Shown piece after piece: positions 42,686 to 51,907 of a stretch of 52,091 bases of DNA. The translations under genes and the position numbers were made by a program. Location of the stretch: assembly GCA_016931055.1 (NCBI GenBank), contig JAFGFL010000066.1, forward strand, positions 1 through 52,091. Direction: 5' to 3'. The DNA comes from Candidatus Omnitrophota bacterium. Its GTDB lineage: Bacteria; Omnitrophota; Gorgyraeia; Zapsychrales; Zapsychraceae. The notes under the pieces are model-generated. The model ran no database searches and was not told the origin of the DNA. It was given only the letters and a program-made list of their open reading frames with translations. The number at the start of each line of letters is the position of its first letter. Positions within the stretch are counted from its first letter, which is position 1.

Positions 42686-43950
42686 GCCGCTTTTGTCATT
42701 TCCAAAACTTTTTGGGCTAACTGATCCTTATTTACCAGCACAATCTCATTGGTGCTACGGACTTTGATCTCGACCTTCCCTTCCGCGAGATTACGCCTTC
42801 CGATCGTCACACGTAGCGGAATGCCGATCAGATCAGCATCATTAAACTTCCGTCCCGCCGTTTCTTCCCGGTCATCAACAAGCACCTCAAGCCCTGCCGC
42901 AGTCAAATCCGCGTCACACCGATCCGTAAGATTTCTTATCTCTCGATCTTCCTCGGCTCCTTGAATCGGCAAGATTTCCACATCGAAAGGCGCTACCTGA
43001 GGCGGCCAAATGATCCCCTTGTCATCATTATGTTTTTCAATGATGGCCGCGATCACGCGGCTGACACCGATCCCGTAACATCCCATAATGATCGGCTTCT
43101 GTTTCCCGTCCTCATCAATGAACAGGGCCCCTTGAGCTTGGCTGTACTTTGTCCCTAATTGAAAGATATGGCCCAATTCAATGGCGACCTGTGATGCGAG
43201 TTTCTTTTTCTTACATTTTGGACACGGCTTCTCTTTTGCCTTTTCCTCAGCCGCTCCTTCTTTATAGCCGCACGCTGAACAACTGACAATCAAATCTTCT
43301 CCGATCGAAGCCGGGACCATAAATTCATGGGACACGTCGCCGCCCATCGCACCAGAATCCGCCTCTAAAATGACTGTTTCCAGGCCGCAGCGCTGAAAAA
43401 CATTTTTGTATGCCCCATACATCAGGTCATAGTTCTTCTTAAGGCCTATCTGATCACGGTCAAAACTATAAGCATCCTTCATGATAAACTCGCAGGCCCG
43501 GACAATGCCAAAACGCGTCCTCAATTCATCGCGGAATTTCGTTTGGATCTGATAAAGGACAACCGGAAGCTGCCGATAGGACTGGACATAATCCTTGACT
43601 AAATTCGTGATAACTTCCTCATGAGTCGGGCCCAGACACATCGGCCGCTTGCGCTTATCTAAAAACGTGATCATAACATCGGCTAACACCTTGTCCCGGC
43701 CGGTCTGTTTCCAAAGATCAAGCGGATGGAGACAAGGGAGAAACAATTCATTGGCGCCAACCGCGTTCATCTCTTCGCGGATGATATTCTCGATGCGCCT
43801 TAGGACCCTTAAACCCAGCGGAAGATATGAATAAACGCCCGAAGTAAGCATGTGAACCAATCCTGCCCGCAACGAAAGCTGATGGCTAACGGCTTCTGCC
43901 CCAATCGGCGTTTCTTTTAATGTCGGAATGAAATATTTTGACCACCTCAT
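42670..43950 (-). CDS. proS: Proline-tRNA ligase lacking the INS editing domain
   Basis: Class II synthetase. Motif 1 region, PMCLGPTHEEVITNLVKD (motif 2 neighbourhood), FRDELRTRFGIVRACEFIMKDAYSFD, ELGHIFQLGTKYSQAQ and MGCYGIGVSRVIAA (motif 3) are intact. Where E. coli-type ProRS has an insertion of about 180 aa that edits Ala-tRNA(Pro), this protein has only a short CSACGY...CPKCK zinc ribbon. At about 426 aa it matches the INS-lacking class. I chose the ATG at 43950; the track start is a GTG four codons upstream. The CpaF-type gene lies 12 bp upstream. Confidence 0.95.
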   Translation of the reverse strand: MRWSKYFIPTLKETPIGAEAVSHQLSLRAGLVHMLTSGVYSYLPLGLRVLRRIENIIREEMNAVGANELFLPCLHPLDLWKQTGRDKVLADVMITFLDKRKRPMCLGPTHEEVITNLVKDYVQSYRQLPVVLYQIQTKFRDELRTRFGIVRACEFIMKDAYSFDRDQIGLKKNYDLMYGAYKNVFQRCGLETVILEADSGAMGGDVSHEFMVPASIGEDLIVSCSACGYKEGAAEEKAKEKPCPKCKKKKLASQVAIELGHIFQLGTKYSQAQGALFIDEDGKQKPIIMGCYGIGVSRVIAAIIEKHNDDKGIIWPPQVAPFDVEILPIQGAEEDREIRNLTDRCDADLTAAGLEVLVDDREETAGRKFNDADLIGIPLRVTIGRRNLAEGKVEIKVRSTNEIVLVNKDQLAQKVLEMTKAACVTN

Positions 43951-43962
43951 ATGTCTAGTCAC

Positions 43963-45231
43963 CTATTCGTTAAAAAAACCATCCGGCAGTTTGACCATAT
44001 GTTTATGGAACTTGGCCATGCAGGTTGGCGGCTGTTTATTAAGAACCCATTCTCCAAGCACTTCCCCCTTATCGCTCATTCCCGTTTGCTTAAATTTGAA
44101 AATATCATTCATCACCACTTTGCCCGTTTCATCATTATAATAAATATCGGAGATCGCTGTTACCCGGCGGATTCCATCCATAAATAACTCCACATGAACG
44201 ATCAGGTCAATGGCCTTTGCGATAATCTTTTGTATTTCACTGGTTTCAAGCTGAATTCCCGTCATCAGCATAATGGTCAGCATGCGGTTAAAACAATCTT
44301 CTGTTGTTTCCGAGTGAACGATCGCCAAAGAACCGCTATGCCCGCTGCTGATTGATTGAATCAAATCCAGCAATTCATCACCGCGGATTTCACCGATGAT
44401 AATGCGGTCAGGACGCATCCGCAGAGAATTGATAAAAAGATCCCGCATGGAGATCTCGCCCTTCCCTTCAATATTCGCGGGTTTGGACACCAGGCTGACA
44501 ACATGCTCTTGGACCAGCCGCAACTCAGGAGTATCTTCGATGGTGATAATACGTTCGTGGGAAGGGATATGGCGCGAGAACACATTTAACATCGTTGTTT
44601 TTCCAGCTCCCGTCGAACCGCAAAAAATGACATTGAATTTGGCCTTCATGGCCGCAATCAGGAGAGTCGCGATTTTCTTATCAATCGTTTTTAAATTCAA
44701 CAAATCGTCTACGGTCCCGATCTTATTACTGAACTTTCGGATGGTCATCACCGGCCCCATCAATGAGCACGGCGCAATAATAATATTCACCCGCGAGCCA
44801 TCGGCCAATGAAAAATCGACATACGGCGAAGATTCATCAACGCGTTTATTGGATCCGGAACCGGAAAGGATTTTTTGGACGGTATGAAAAAGCTCATGAT
44901 TGCTTTCAAATTTTATGTCCGATTTATAAATACGGCCATCGCGTTGGATATAAACTTGTTTTGCGCCATTGACCATGATCTCAGATATCGTCGGATCTTC
45001 CATCAGGGGGCGTAAGGGCCCCATACTCCTGACCGCACTGACAAGCGTTCGGATGATTTCTATGCGCGTTTCGTCATCCAAATTAAAATTATGTTGTTGG
45101 CAGACATCTGTGATGGACTGATCGACAAAACTTCTCAATTGGTCTTCAGTCATGGTGTCTTTGACTTTAAGGAATTCCGTCTCCTTAATAAGATGCCGGT
45201 TTATTCTCGCTCTAATGTCATCTTCGCTCAT
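43963..45231 (-). CDS. CpaF/TadA-type secretion ATPase
   Basis: VirB11-like hexameric ATPase of the CpaF family. N-terminal helices, then GPLRPLMEDPTISEIMVNG, SSPYVDFSLADGSRVNIII, Walker A GSTGAGKTTMLN, the Asp box TIEDTPELRL, Walker B RPDRIIIGEIRG and the His box SGHSGSLAIVHS. Related proteins drive Tad pili or type II-like export. No other tad, cpa or pil gene is in the window, and it lies between rseP and proS. Start chosen at 45231 because AAGGTG gives better spacing there; 45237 is the track start. Confidence 0.93.
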   Translation of the reverse strand: MSEDDIRARINRHLIKETEFLKVKDTMTEDQLRSFVDQSITDVCQQHNFNLDDETRIEIIRTLVSAVRSMGPLRPLMEDPTISEIMVNGAKQVYIQRDGRIYKSDIKFESNHELFHTVQKILSGSGSNKRVDESSPYVDFSLADGSRVNIIIAPCSLMGPVMTIRKFSNKIGTVDDLLNLKTIDKKIATLLIAAMKAKFNVIFCGSTGAGKTTMLNVFSRHIPSHERIITIEDTPELRLVQEHVVSLVSKPANIEGKGEISMRDLFINSLRMRPDRIIIGEIRGDELLDLIQSISSGHSGSLAIVHSETTEDCFNRMLTIMLMTGIQLETSEIQKIIAKAIDLIVHVELFMDGIRRVTAISDIYYNDETGKVVMNDIFKFKQTGMSDKGEVLGEWVLNKQPPTCMAKFHKHMVKLPDGFFNE

Positions 45232-45265
45232 TTCCATTTCACCTTGTTAAAGGTTTAATTAAAAT

Positions 45266-46660
45266 TTAATGAAACATCTCTTTCACGCGGCCGAACCAAA
45301 CGCTCATTTGATCAATCCAACCGAAACGGGCAAAATCACTGTAAAACACGAACAATGCTAGCAAAACAATTAAAGTGAATCCGAACCGGGCAATATAATC
45401 TTCAATTTTTAAAGGCAACGCCTTCCCCCTGATTTTCTCAATACCGAACAAAAAGATGTGCCCTCCATCTAATGGAATTAACGGCAACAAATTGAAAATG
45501 GCCAGGCTTGCGCTGATAACACCAAGAATAAAAAGTAAATGCGATATGCCTTCTTCCGCGGCACCCTTAACAATATAAAATATACCGACGGGTCCCGTCA
45601 CGGAATCCTTGGCAGACATCGCCCCTGTGACGATCCGAAACAGCGATTCACAGGTCAATTTCGTAATATAAACAAGTTCTTCGGCCGCATAGCCTAATGA
45701 ACCGACAAATCCAAATTTATATAGATCAAGGGTCTGTTGCGGACCGATACCGATTTTCCGAATTCTGAATTCCTGTCCGTTTTCGTCCGTTTGAACATCA
45801 ATTTCGGGCGTAACAGCCTTAACAAGGGTTTCCCCACTACGTTCCAATTTCAGGACAATTTGCTTGCCCGTTGAATCTATAATGGCATTTTTTAAATCGT
45901 TCCAACTGCCGACCTCCTGATTGTCAACGGCAAGGACCCTGTCGCCTCCTTTCAATCCCACGTCTTGAGCGGGATACCCATCTATAAAACCTCCTATAAT
46001 ATTAGGGAGATTGTCGATGCCAATATCCCGTACCATCCGTTGGCGACCAACTAAATCAGGTTTCACGATGATGTCAGGGATAACCGTCCTTTTCAATTCC
46101 TGCCCCTCGCGCAGGACCGTTATCTCAATCGCGCCAGGTTTATTCCCTTTGAGCCTCTCCTCAAAATTTAGCCATCCATAAATCCTTCGAGCATTAACGG
46201 CAACTATTTTATCTCCCGCTTTCAGACCCGCCGCTTCTGCAGGCCCGCCGTTTGTGATATCCATAATCGTTGTGGATTGCCCCGGATAGCCGATCGTAAA
46301 CACGAGAACGAAGCTGATATAAGCGAGCAAAAAATTAACAACGGGACCATTTAAGACAACGATGGAACGATGCCCAACCGATTTTGAATAAAACTCTCCA
46401 GGAGCGCCCTTACACTCCGCGCGCTCATCCCCTGCCATCTTGACATATCCGCCCAGAGGAATGGCATTGATCATATAGGTCGTTCGATGAAAATCCCTTG
46501 AAAAAAGTGTTGGGCCAAAACCTAACGCAAAGCGATTGACATCAATGCCAAGTCGTTTTGCCGTAATGAAATGTCCCCATTCATGGACAAGGATCAGCAC
46601 GCTTAATACAGCTATAAAGATAGCCGCGCTTTGAAGATTTGTGACAAATTGACCGATCAT
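45266..46660 (-). CDS. rseP: RIP metalloprotease RseP (site-2 protease)
   Basis: Intramembrane zinc protease of regulated proteolysis. HEWGH at 26-30 in the first membrane segment, two PDZ-like domains (about 125-200 and 220-300), and a C-terminal FNLLPLIPLDGGHIFLF holding the third zinc ligand. The length of 464 aa is normal. It follows dxr by four bases in the conserved order uppS-cdsA-dxr-rseP. Confidence 0.96.
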   Translation of the reverse strand: MIGQFVTNLQSAAIFIAVLSVLILVHEWGHFITAKRLGIDVNRFALGFGPTLFSRDFHRTTYMINAIPLGGYVKMAGDERAECKGAPGEFYSKSVGHRSIVVLNGPVVNFLLAYISFVLVFTIGYPGQSTTIMDITNGGPAEAAGLKAGDKIVAVNARRIYGWLNFEERLKGNKPGAIEITVLREGQELKRTVIPDIIVKPDLVGRQRMVRDIGIDNLPNIIGGFIDGYPAQDVGLKGGDRVLAVDNQEVGSWNDLKNAIIDSTGKQIVLKLERSGETLVKAVTPEIDVQTDENGQEFRIRKIGIGPQQTLDLYKFGFVGSLGYAAEELVYITKLTCESLFRIVTGAMSAKDSVTGPVGIFYIVKGAAEEGISHLLFILGVISASLAIFNLLPLIPLDGGHIFLFGIEKIRGKALPLKIEDYIARFGFTLIVLLALFVFYSDFARFGWIDQMSVWFGRVKEMFH

Positions 46661-46664
46661 CGTT

Positions 46665-47819
46665 CTATTGGAGAATTAATTGTTCTGTTTCCCGACGGGC
46701 CCATTGATCCGCCTGCCAGATCTGCCTAAGAAGAGGGTCTTTTACTGCCTTATGCCGATAGACAACCCTCTCCGCAATCCGATAGATATCCGAAAATTTG
46801 ATTCTATGGTTAAGAAAAGCCTCGACCGCTACTTCATCCGCCGCGTTTAAAACACTTGGCAATGTCCCCCCACACCTCCCAGCATAAATGGCCAAAGCTA
46901 ACGACGGAAATTTATTGACGTCCGGTTTCATAAAATGAAACTGTCCCAATTCAATAAAATTAACAGACCGTAATCCAGGTCCTAGCCGTTCAGGATACGT
47001 CAACGCGTATTGTATCGGCAAGCGCATGTCCGTTACGCTCAACTGGGCGATAATCGATCCGTCATTGAATTCCGCCATGGAGTGAATGATCGCTTCGGGA
47101 TGAATAACCACCTGGATCTGATCCATCGAAAGCCGAAACAAGACTTTCGCTTCAATAATTTCAAACCCCTTGTTCATCAATGTTGCCGAATCCACTGTGA
47201 TCTTCTTTCCCATTTTCCAACGCGGGTGATTCAAAATCTGACGAACCGTTAAACAATCGAATCTTGACTTCGACACGTTTAACAATACCCCTCCGGAAGC
47301 CGTCAATATAATCTTGCGCAGATCTATCCGTTTCCTGCCTTCCAAGCATTGGAATATGGCGCTCTGCTCGCTATCAATGGGAATGATCTTGGCCTGATAC
47401 CGTCTCGCTTCCTTAATAATAATATCCCCAGCCATAACAAGGGCTTCTTTATTTGCTGGGGCAATCGTCTTTCCAGCACGCACTGCGCTTAAGAACGGGT
47501 TTAACGCAGCGCTTCCCCTCATGGCAATAACGACAATATCAACGGATTTTAACGTAACAATCCGTTCTAGGCCTTCTTCAACATTTAAGATGCGGGTCCT
47601 AAGCGTTGAGACATGCCTCTTAAGATAGGAAACCCCTTTCGCGCTGACAGCCACATGGGACGGAGAATATTTTCTGATCTGCCGTTCGAGCAACCTAAAA
47701 TTATTATAAGCGGTTAAACCAACAACGTTGAATTTGTCGGGTAAACGCTCAATAACTTTCAAGGTATTGATCCCAATGGACCCCGTTGATCCGAGAATAA
47801 CAACGTTTTTTGGCCTCAT
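46665..47819 (-). CDS. dxr: 1-deoxy-D-xylulose 5-phosphate reductoisomerase
   Basis: Second step of the MEP isoprenoid pathway. NADPH loop VILGSTGSIGINTLKVIE, APANKEALVMAG, PIDSEQSAIFQCLEG with the metal-ligand Asp and Glu, TASGG, KITVDSATLMNKGFEIIEA and HPEAIIHSM. The length of 384 aa is normal. cdsA lies two bases upstream. Confidence 0.97.
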   Translation of the reverse strand: MRPKNVVILGSTGSIGINTLKVIERLPDKFNVVGLTAYNNFRLLERQIRKYSPSHVAVSAKGVSYLKRHVSTLRTRILNVEEGLERIVTLKSVDIVVIAMRGSAALNPFLSAVRAGKTIAPANKEALVMAGDIIIKEARRYQAKIIPIDSEQSAIFQCLEGRKRIDLRKIILTASGGVLLNVSKSRFDCLTVRQILNHPRWKMGKKITVDSATLMNKGFEIIEAKVLFRLSMDQIQVVIHPEAIIHSMAEFNDGSIIAQLSVTDMRLPIQYALTYPERLGPGLRSVNFIELGQFHFMKPDVNKFPSLALAIYAGRCGGTLPSVLNAADEVAVEAFLNHRIKFSDIYRIAERVVYRHKAVKDPLLRQIWQADQWARRETEQLILQ

Positions 47820-47821
47820 AT

Positions 47822-48640
47822 TTATTGCATTAACATCTGTGCCATATAAAAATAAAACGCTGGTGCCGAAAATAAAATACTGTCAATGGCATCCAAGACG
47901 CCGCCCAAAGCCGGCAACAATTTTCCGGAATCTTTTACATTGCAATCACGTTTGATGAGCGACTCGGACATATCGCCCAACTGCCCGATTCCGCCAAAAA
48001 AGAAACCTATCAAAATAATATGGATAAGGGAAAAATGGAGTTCAGCCGGAAGCAAAGATCTCGATGCCACGGCCGCGACCGAGCTGAACACAAAACTTCC
48101 AATGCTGCCTTCGATCGTCTTATTAGGGCTGACCCTGGGCAACAAAGGATGCTTCCCTATTTTACTCCCGACCAGCAATGCTCCCATGTCCCCGCACTTC
48201 GTGACTAAGAGTATAAAACCGAGAAGCTTCACGCCCCCCGCTCCAGGAAGCAAGAATCTGATTTTAATCAAAAAGCTGAAAAACCACGAGACATACAGAA
48301 CGCCGAAAAGTGTTGTCGAAATCCCGATGATCGCATTGGTATTATCTTTCCGGTTAAGCTGCAGTATAAAGATGAGAAGAAGAACAAGAACGATAAAAAG
48401 CAATTCCCACTTTTTTGTCGGTTCAAACTGGAAAAATATGGATAACGGGATTAATATCCCGAAGAGAATTCCCGTATAGCTATAAATCGGAATGCCTTTT
48501 TTCTTGATGAGATAGAAGAACTCATAAAGCCCGCCAACCGTTAAAGCTAAAAGCACAAAAATAAACACCCATTGATTTAACACAGCAAAAAGGCTCAAGA
48601 AGATCATGATGGTTGAACTTATAAAACGGTCTTTAGTCAT
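47822..48640 (-). CDS. cdsA: Phosphatidate cytidylyltransferase
   Basis: Makes CDP-diacylglycerol for phospholipids. About eight hydrophobic segments and the C-terminal signature SLIKRDCNVKDSGKLLPALGGVLDAIDS. The motif keeps the key Lys, Arg and Asp residues but reads ALGG and DAID where E. coli has GHGG and DRID; similar variants occur in other phyla (from memory). The length of 272 aa is normal. It lies one base after uppS. Confidence 0.94.
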   Translation of the reverse strand: MTKDRFISSTIMIFLSLFAVLNQWVFIFVLLALTVGGLYEFFYLIKKKGIPIYSYTGILFGILIPLSIFFQFEPTKKWELLFIVLVLLLIFILQLNRKDNTNAIIGISTTLFGVLYVSWFFSFLIKIRFLLPGAGGVKLLGFILLVTKCGDMGALLVGSKIGKHPLLPRVSPNKTIEGSIGSFVFSSVAAVASRSLLPAELHFSLIHIILIGFFFGGIGQLGDMSESLIKRDCNVKDSGKLLPALGGVLDAIDSILFSAPAFYFYMAQMLMQ

Positions 48641-48641
48641 A

Positions 48642-49376
48642 CTATCGTACCCCTATGCCCAATTTTCCGAAACGTCTTTCCCGCCTTTGGTAATCAAGGA
48701 TCGCTTTTTTAAATTCTTCGGCATTAAAATCCGGCCACATTTTTTTCGTGAAATAAAATTCCGAATAGGACAGTTGCCACAAAAGGAAGTTACTGATCCT
48801 TTGTTCACCTGACGTTCGGATCAGGAGATCCGGATCTGGCAGTCCGCTTGTATAAAGCGATTGATTGACCGTTTCCTCGCCTATATCCTCAATGCCAAGT
48901 CGCCCGGATTGAACAAGTTTCACAATACGCTTAATCGCATCAATCATTTCATTACGCGCGCCGTAATTAAAGGCCAAATTAACAATCAATCCGGTATTAT
49001 TTTTTGTTTCATCAATAACTTTTGTAATGGCTTCAATGAGGGCGTTGGGAACCCTCTCCTTTTGGCCAATCATCCTTAACTGGATATTTTCATTCTTTAG
49101 TTTTTGGAGTTTCTTCTCCAGAACTGTCATCAGAATATTCATGATCAGGGAGACCTCATGTTCCGGGCGTTCCCAATTCTCGGAAGAAAATGTAAACAAT
49201 GTAATGACTTTAATGCCGATTTCCTGGGCCATGTCTATGATTTCTTCAACCCTTCGGACGCCTTCAATATGCCCCTTTGCCCGCGGAAGCGACTGTCCCT
49301 CTGCCCAACGGCCGTTACCATCCATAATGATGGCAACGTGCTTTGGGATTTTTGTTTTATCAATCTGTGACTTCAT
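48642..49376 (-). CDS. uppS: Isoprenyl (undecaprenyl) diphosphate synthase
   Basis: Cis-prenyltransferase that makes the lipid carrier for peptidoglycan. HVAIIMDGNGRWAEGQ carries the catalytic Asp, followed by LTFFSSEN-type FTFSSENWERP, FNYGARNEM and LLIRTSGEQRISNFLLWQLSYSEFYF. The length of 244 aa is normal. It opens the operon with cdsA, dxr and rseP. A terminator hairpin lies upstream. Confidence 0.96.
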   Translation of the reverse strand: MKSQIDKTKIPKHVAIIMDGNGRWAEGQSLPRAKGHIEGVRRVEEIIDMAQEIGIKVITLFTFSSENWERPEHEVSLIMNILMTVLEKKLQKLKNENIQLRMIGQKERVPNALIEAITKVIDETKNNTGLIVNLAFNYGARNEMIDAIKRIVKLVQSGRLGIEDIGEETVNQSLYTSGLPDPDLLIRTSGEQRISNFLLWQLSYSEFYFTKKMWPDFNAEEFKKAILDYQRRERRFGKLGIGVR

Positions 49377-49404
49377 AAGTTTCTAATCTGCATCCATTAA
49401 ATAA

Positions 49405-49429
49405 AATGGGGGATTGCCTATCCCCCATT
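49405..49429 (-). terminator. Intrinsic terminator downstream of the coiled-coil gene
   Basis: AATGGGGGA and TCCCCCATT form a 9-bp stem with a seven-base loop; on the minus strand the sequence continues TTATTT. It separates the purA-ompA-coiled-coil unit from the uppS operon. Confidence 0.7.
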
Positions 49430-49535
49430 CAACATCCGTTCCAAACGATAAATGCGAATCGCTCAATTCATCATTTTTATCCCCTTTTTCCTCAATATCG
49501 AGGATTAGGGCTAGGGCATATCTTGAAACGGCATA

Positions 49536-49880
49536 TTACATCGGCAGCACAAGCCGTTGCAGTTCCTCGATTCTTTTATCTAAATTTAATTTGATTTCGG
49601 CCGCTTTATCTAATCGCACCCTCAGGTCTTCGTTTATTGCCTTGGTCTTCTCAAGAACGCCCTCAACCTGGGCAACTTTTTCCTGAACTTTACTCAACTC
49701 AGCTTTCAATGAATCAACCCGCTCATTCGCTTTCTGCAAATTCTCTTCAGAAACCAACCGCTGGTAACGTTCATTATTGAGCTGTTTTTCTGCATCGCGC
49801 GCTATATAACCGTAACGTATAGCCAACCCGCAACTTAAAATCAGCAAAACAATCACAAACCCAATCAACACGGTTCTCAT
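49536..49880 (-). CDS. Membrane-anchored coiled-coil protein
   Basis: A 114-aa protein with one N-terminal membrane helix (VLIGFVIVLLILSCGLAIRYG) and a long heptad-patterned coiled coil (NERYQRLVSEENLQKANERVDSLKAELS through RLDKAAEIKLNLDKRIEEL). No named family is recognised. It lies 41 bp downstream of the OmpA-type lipoprotein and may act with it in the envelope (inference). Confidence 0.7.
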   Translation of the reverse strand: MRTVLIGFVIVLLILSCGLAIRYGYIARDAEKQLNNERYQRLVSEENLQKANERVDSLKAELSKVQEKVAQVEGVLEKTKAINEDLRVRLDKAAEIKLNLDKRIEELQRLVLPM

Positions 49881-49921
49881 TTTTACCCCACCTCATTCTA
49901 GCCGATTAAACATATAAATGA

Positions 49922-50539
49922 TTATTCTTCCCTGCCCTGAGCCATAGTCTTAGGCAATATCACAATTTCAACACGTCGGTTTTTTTGCTTTCCTTCGTTT
50001 GTTGCGTTTGATGCCACAGGACGAAATTCGCCGTATCCGGTTGCCGATAAACGTGTAGGGTCAATTCCTTCTTTATCCTCCAGATGATGCAAAACGCTTA
50101 ACGCCCTGGCCGTTGACAACTCCCAATTCGATTTCCAACCGGAGACTTTAATCGGCACATTATCCGTATGCCCTTCAATCCCGACATTCAGGTCAGAAAC
50201 AGTCGTTTTCAAGACTGAGGCTACTTTTTGTAATTTGCTTAGCGATTCGGGACGAAGATCAGCTTTTCCGGAAGAAAATAGGACTTCGGAAACAAATGTA
50301 ATGACCAGCCCTCTGTCCAACATATCCACTTTAACTTCTTTATCATCAATTTCAGACTTAAGTCGAGTTTCCAGTTCCGCTTTGGCCCGTTCCAAATCGG
50401 ATAATTGGCTCTTTAATTGAGAAATCTTCTCAACATCCGAACGTCTTCCTTTTTGAAATATCAGCGTGCATCCGCTCAATGCCATGATGATGGTTACAAC
50501 TAAACACATTGAAAGGAACTTTAAAAAATGTTTGTGCAT
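49922..50539 (-). CDS. OmpA/MotB-domain lipoprotein
   Basis: A lipoprotein with signal peptide and lipobox ALSGC (Cys24 from the chosen start), a short coiled coil (KISQLKSQLSDLERAKAELETRL) and an OmpA-like peptidoglycan-binding domain (GIEGHTDNVPI, LSATGYGEFRPVA, NRRVEIVI). The domain binds diaminopimelate-type peptidoglycan. I chose the ATG at 50539, seven bases after AGGAGG; the track ORF starts at a GTG two codons earlier. It resembles Pal-like or MotB-like anchors but is not clearly Pal. Confidence 0.9.
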   Translation of the reverse strand: MHKHFLKFLSMCLVVTIIMALSGCTLIFQKGRRSDVEKISQLKSQLSDLERAKAELETRLKSEIDDKEVKVDMLDRGLVITFVSEVLFSSGKADLRPESLSKLQKVASVLKTTVSDLNVGIEGHTDNVPIKVSGWKSNWELSTARALSVLHHLEDKEGIDPTRLSATGYGEFRPVASNATNEGKQKNRRVEIVILPKTMAQGREE

Positions 50540-50635
50540 ATTCACTCCTCCTTTTAGAATACCTCACAGTATCATAGCCATAATTTAAAGTCAAGATATT
50601 TATACCAACCTAATGCCCCACAATAAGATATGTTC

Positions 50636-51907
50636 CTAACGGACAATGATTTCATCCCGTTTGGTCCCAATTGAGATGTATTTAACCCCAACTTTCAGAA
50701 GCTGTTCAAGACGTTCGATATATTTTCGCGCATTTCGCGGGAGCCGGCGATATGAGCGTATCCCGCTTGTCGGCATCATCCATCCATCCATTTCCTCATA
50801 GACCGGTTCCGCATGACTCAGCACCTCAAAATCCGTTGGGAACTCTTTATAAACTTTTCCACGGTACCGATAGGCCGTGCAAATTTTGATCTTTCTAAGG
50901 TCATCGAGGACATCTAACTTCATGATCGCAAGATCAGAAACACCGTTAACAATGACAGCATACCTGACTAAAACACTGTCAAACCAACCGCATCGACGCG
51001 GCCTTCCTGTCGTTGCGCCAAACTCATTGCCTTTCGTGCGGATCTCTTCCATAAGACGTTTTGAAAATTCTGTAGGAAAAGGCCCTTCCCCAACACGCGT
51101 CGTATAGGCCTTAACACATGCAATCACCTTATCGATCTTTGTCGGCGCGACTCCACTGCCCACGCAGACACCCCCGACCGTAGAATTCGATGATGTGACA
51201 AACGGATACGTCCCGAAATCAATATCCAGAAAAGTTCCTTGAGCCCCTTCAAAAAGAACAGACTTTTTCTGACCGATCGCTTTGTTCAGATATAACATCG
51301 TATCGCAAATATATGACCCCAGTTTTTTTCCATAACCCAGATATTCGTTATAAATACCAATAAAAGAATATGCTTTATGGTGAAAAACCTTATTAAAAAC
51401 TTCGTTTTTTTCATTCAGATTATCCTGCAATTTTTCCTTAAGAACCTTGGGGTTGAGCAGGTCGACCATCCGGATACCACAGCGGGTCACTTTGTCCGCA
51501 TAACAAGGGCCGATTCCCCGTCCCGTCGTCCCGATCTTATTTTTTCGTTTCGTTTCTCGCAATCCGTCCAAAACGCGATGGTACGGCATGACCACATGGC
51601 AGCGGTCGGAGATTTTCAAGCAACGGGGCGTCACATTCAACCCCCTCTTTTTCAGGGCGGCCATTTCTTCAAGCAGAGCGCGCGGATCAACAACCACACC
51701 ATTGCCGATCACACACACCTTTCCCTTATGCAAGATCGCGGACGGAAGCAAATGGAAAATATACTCTTTATTGCTGACCACAACAGTATGGCCGGCATTG
51801 TTCCCCCCTTGATACCTAACCGTTATATCTGCATCTCTGGAAACGATATCAATAAGCTTACCTTTTCCTTCATCGCCCCATTGAGCACCTAAAACAACAA
51901 GGTTCAT
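50636..51907 (-). CDS. purA: Adenylosuccinate synthetase
   Basis: Converts IMP and aspartate to adenylosuccinate using GTP. N-terminal VVLGAQWGDEGKGKLID and RYQGGNNAGHTVV, then GTTGRGIGPCYADK, FEGAQGTFLDIDFGTYPFVTSSN and TGRPRRCGWFD. The length of 423 aa is normal. It is the most upstream gene of the window. Confidence 0.97.
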   Translation of the reverse strand: MNLVVLGAQWGDEGKGKLIDIVSRDADITVRYQGGNNAGHTVVVSNKEYIFHLLPSAILHKGKVCVIGNGVVVDPRALLEEMAALKKRGLNVTPRCLKISDRCHVVMPYHRVLDGLRETKRKNKIGTTGRGIGPCYADKVTRCGIRMVDLLNPKVLKEKLQDNLNEKNEVFNKVFHHKAYSFIGIYNEYLGYGKKLGSYICDTMLYLNKAIGQKKSVLFEGAQGTFLDIDFGTYPFVTSSNSTVGGVCVGSGVAPTKIDKVIACVKAYTTRVGEGPFPTEFSKRLMEEIRTKGNEFGATTGRPRRCGWFDSVLVRYAVIVNGVSDLAIMKLDVLDDLRKIKICTAYRYRGKVYKEFPTDFEVLSHAEPVYEEMDGWMMPTSGIRSYRRLPRNARKYIERLEQLLKVGVKYISIGTKRDEIIVR

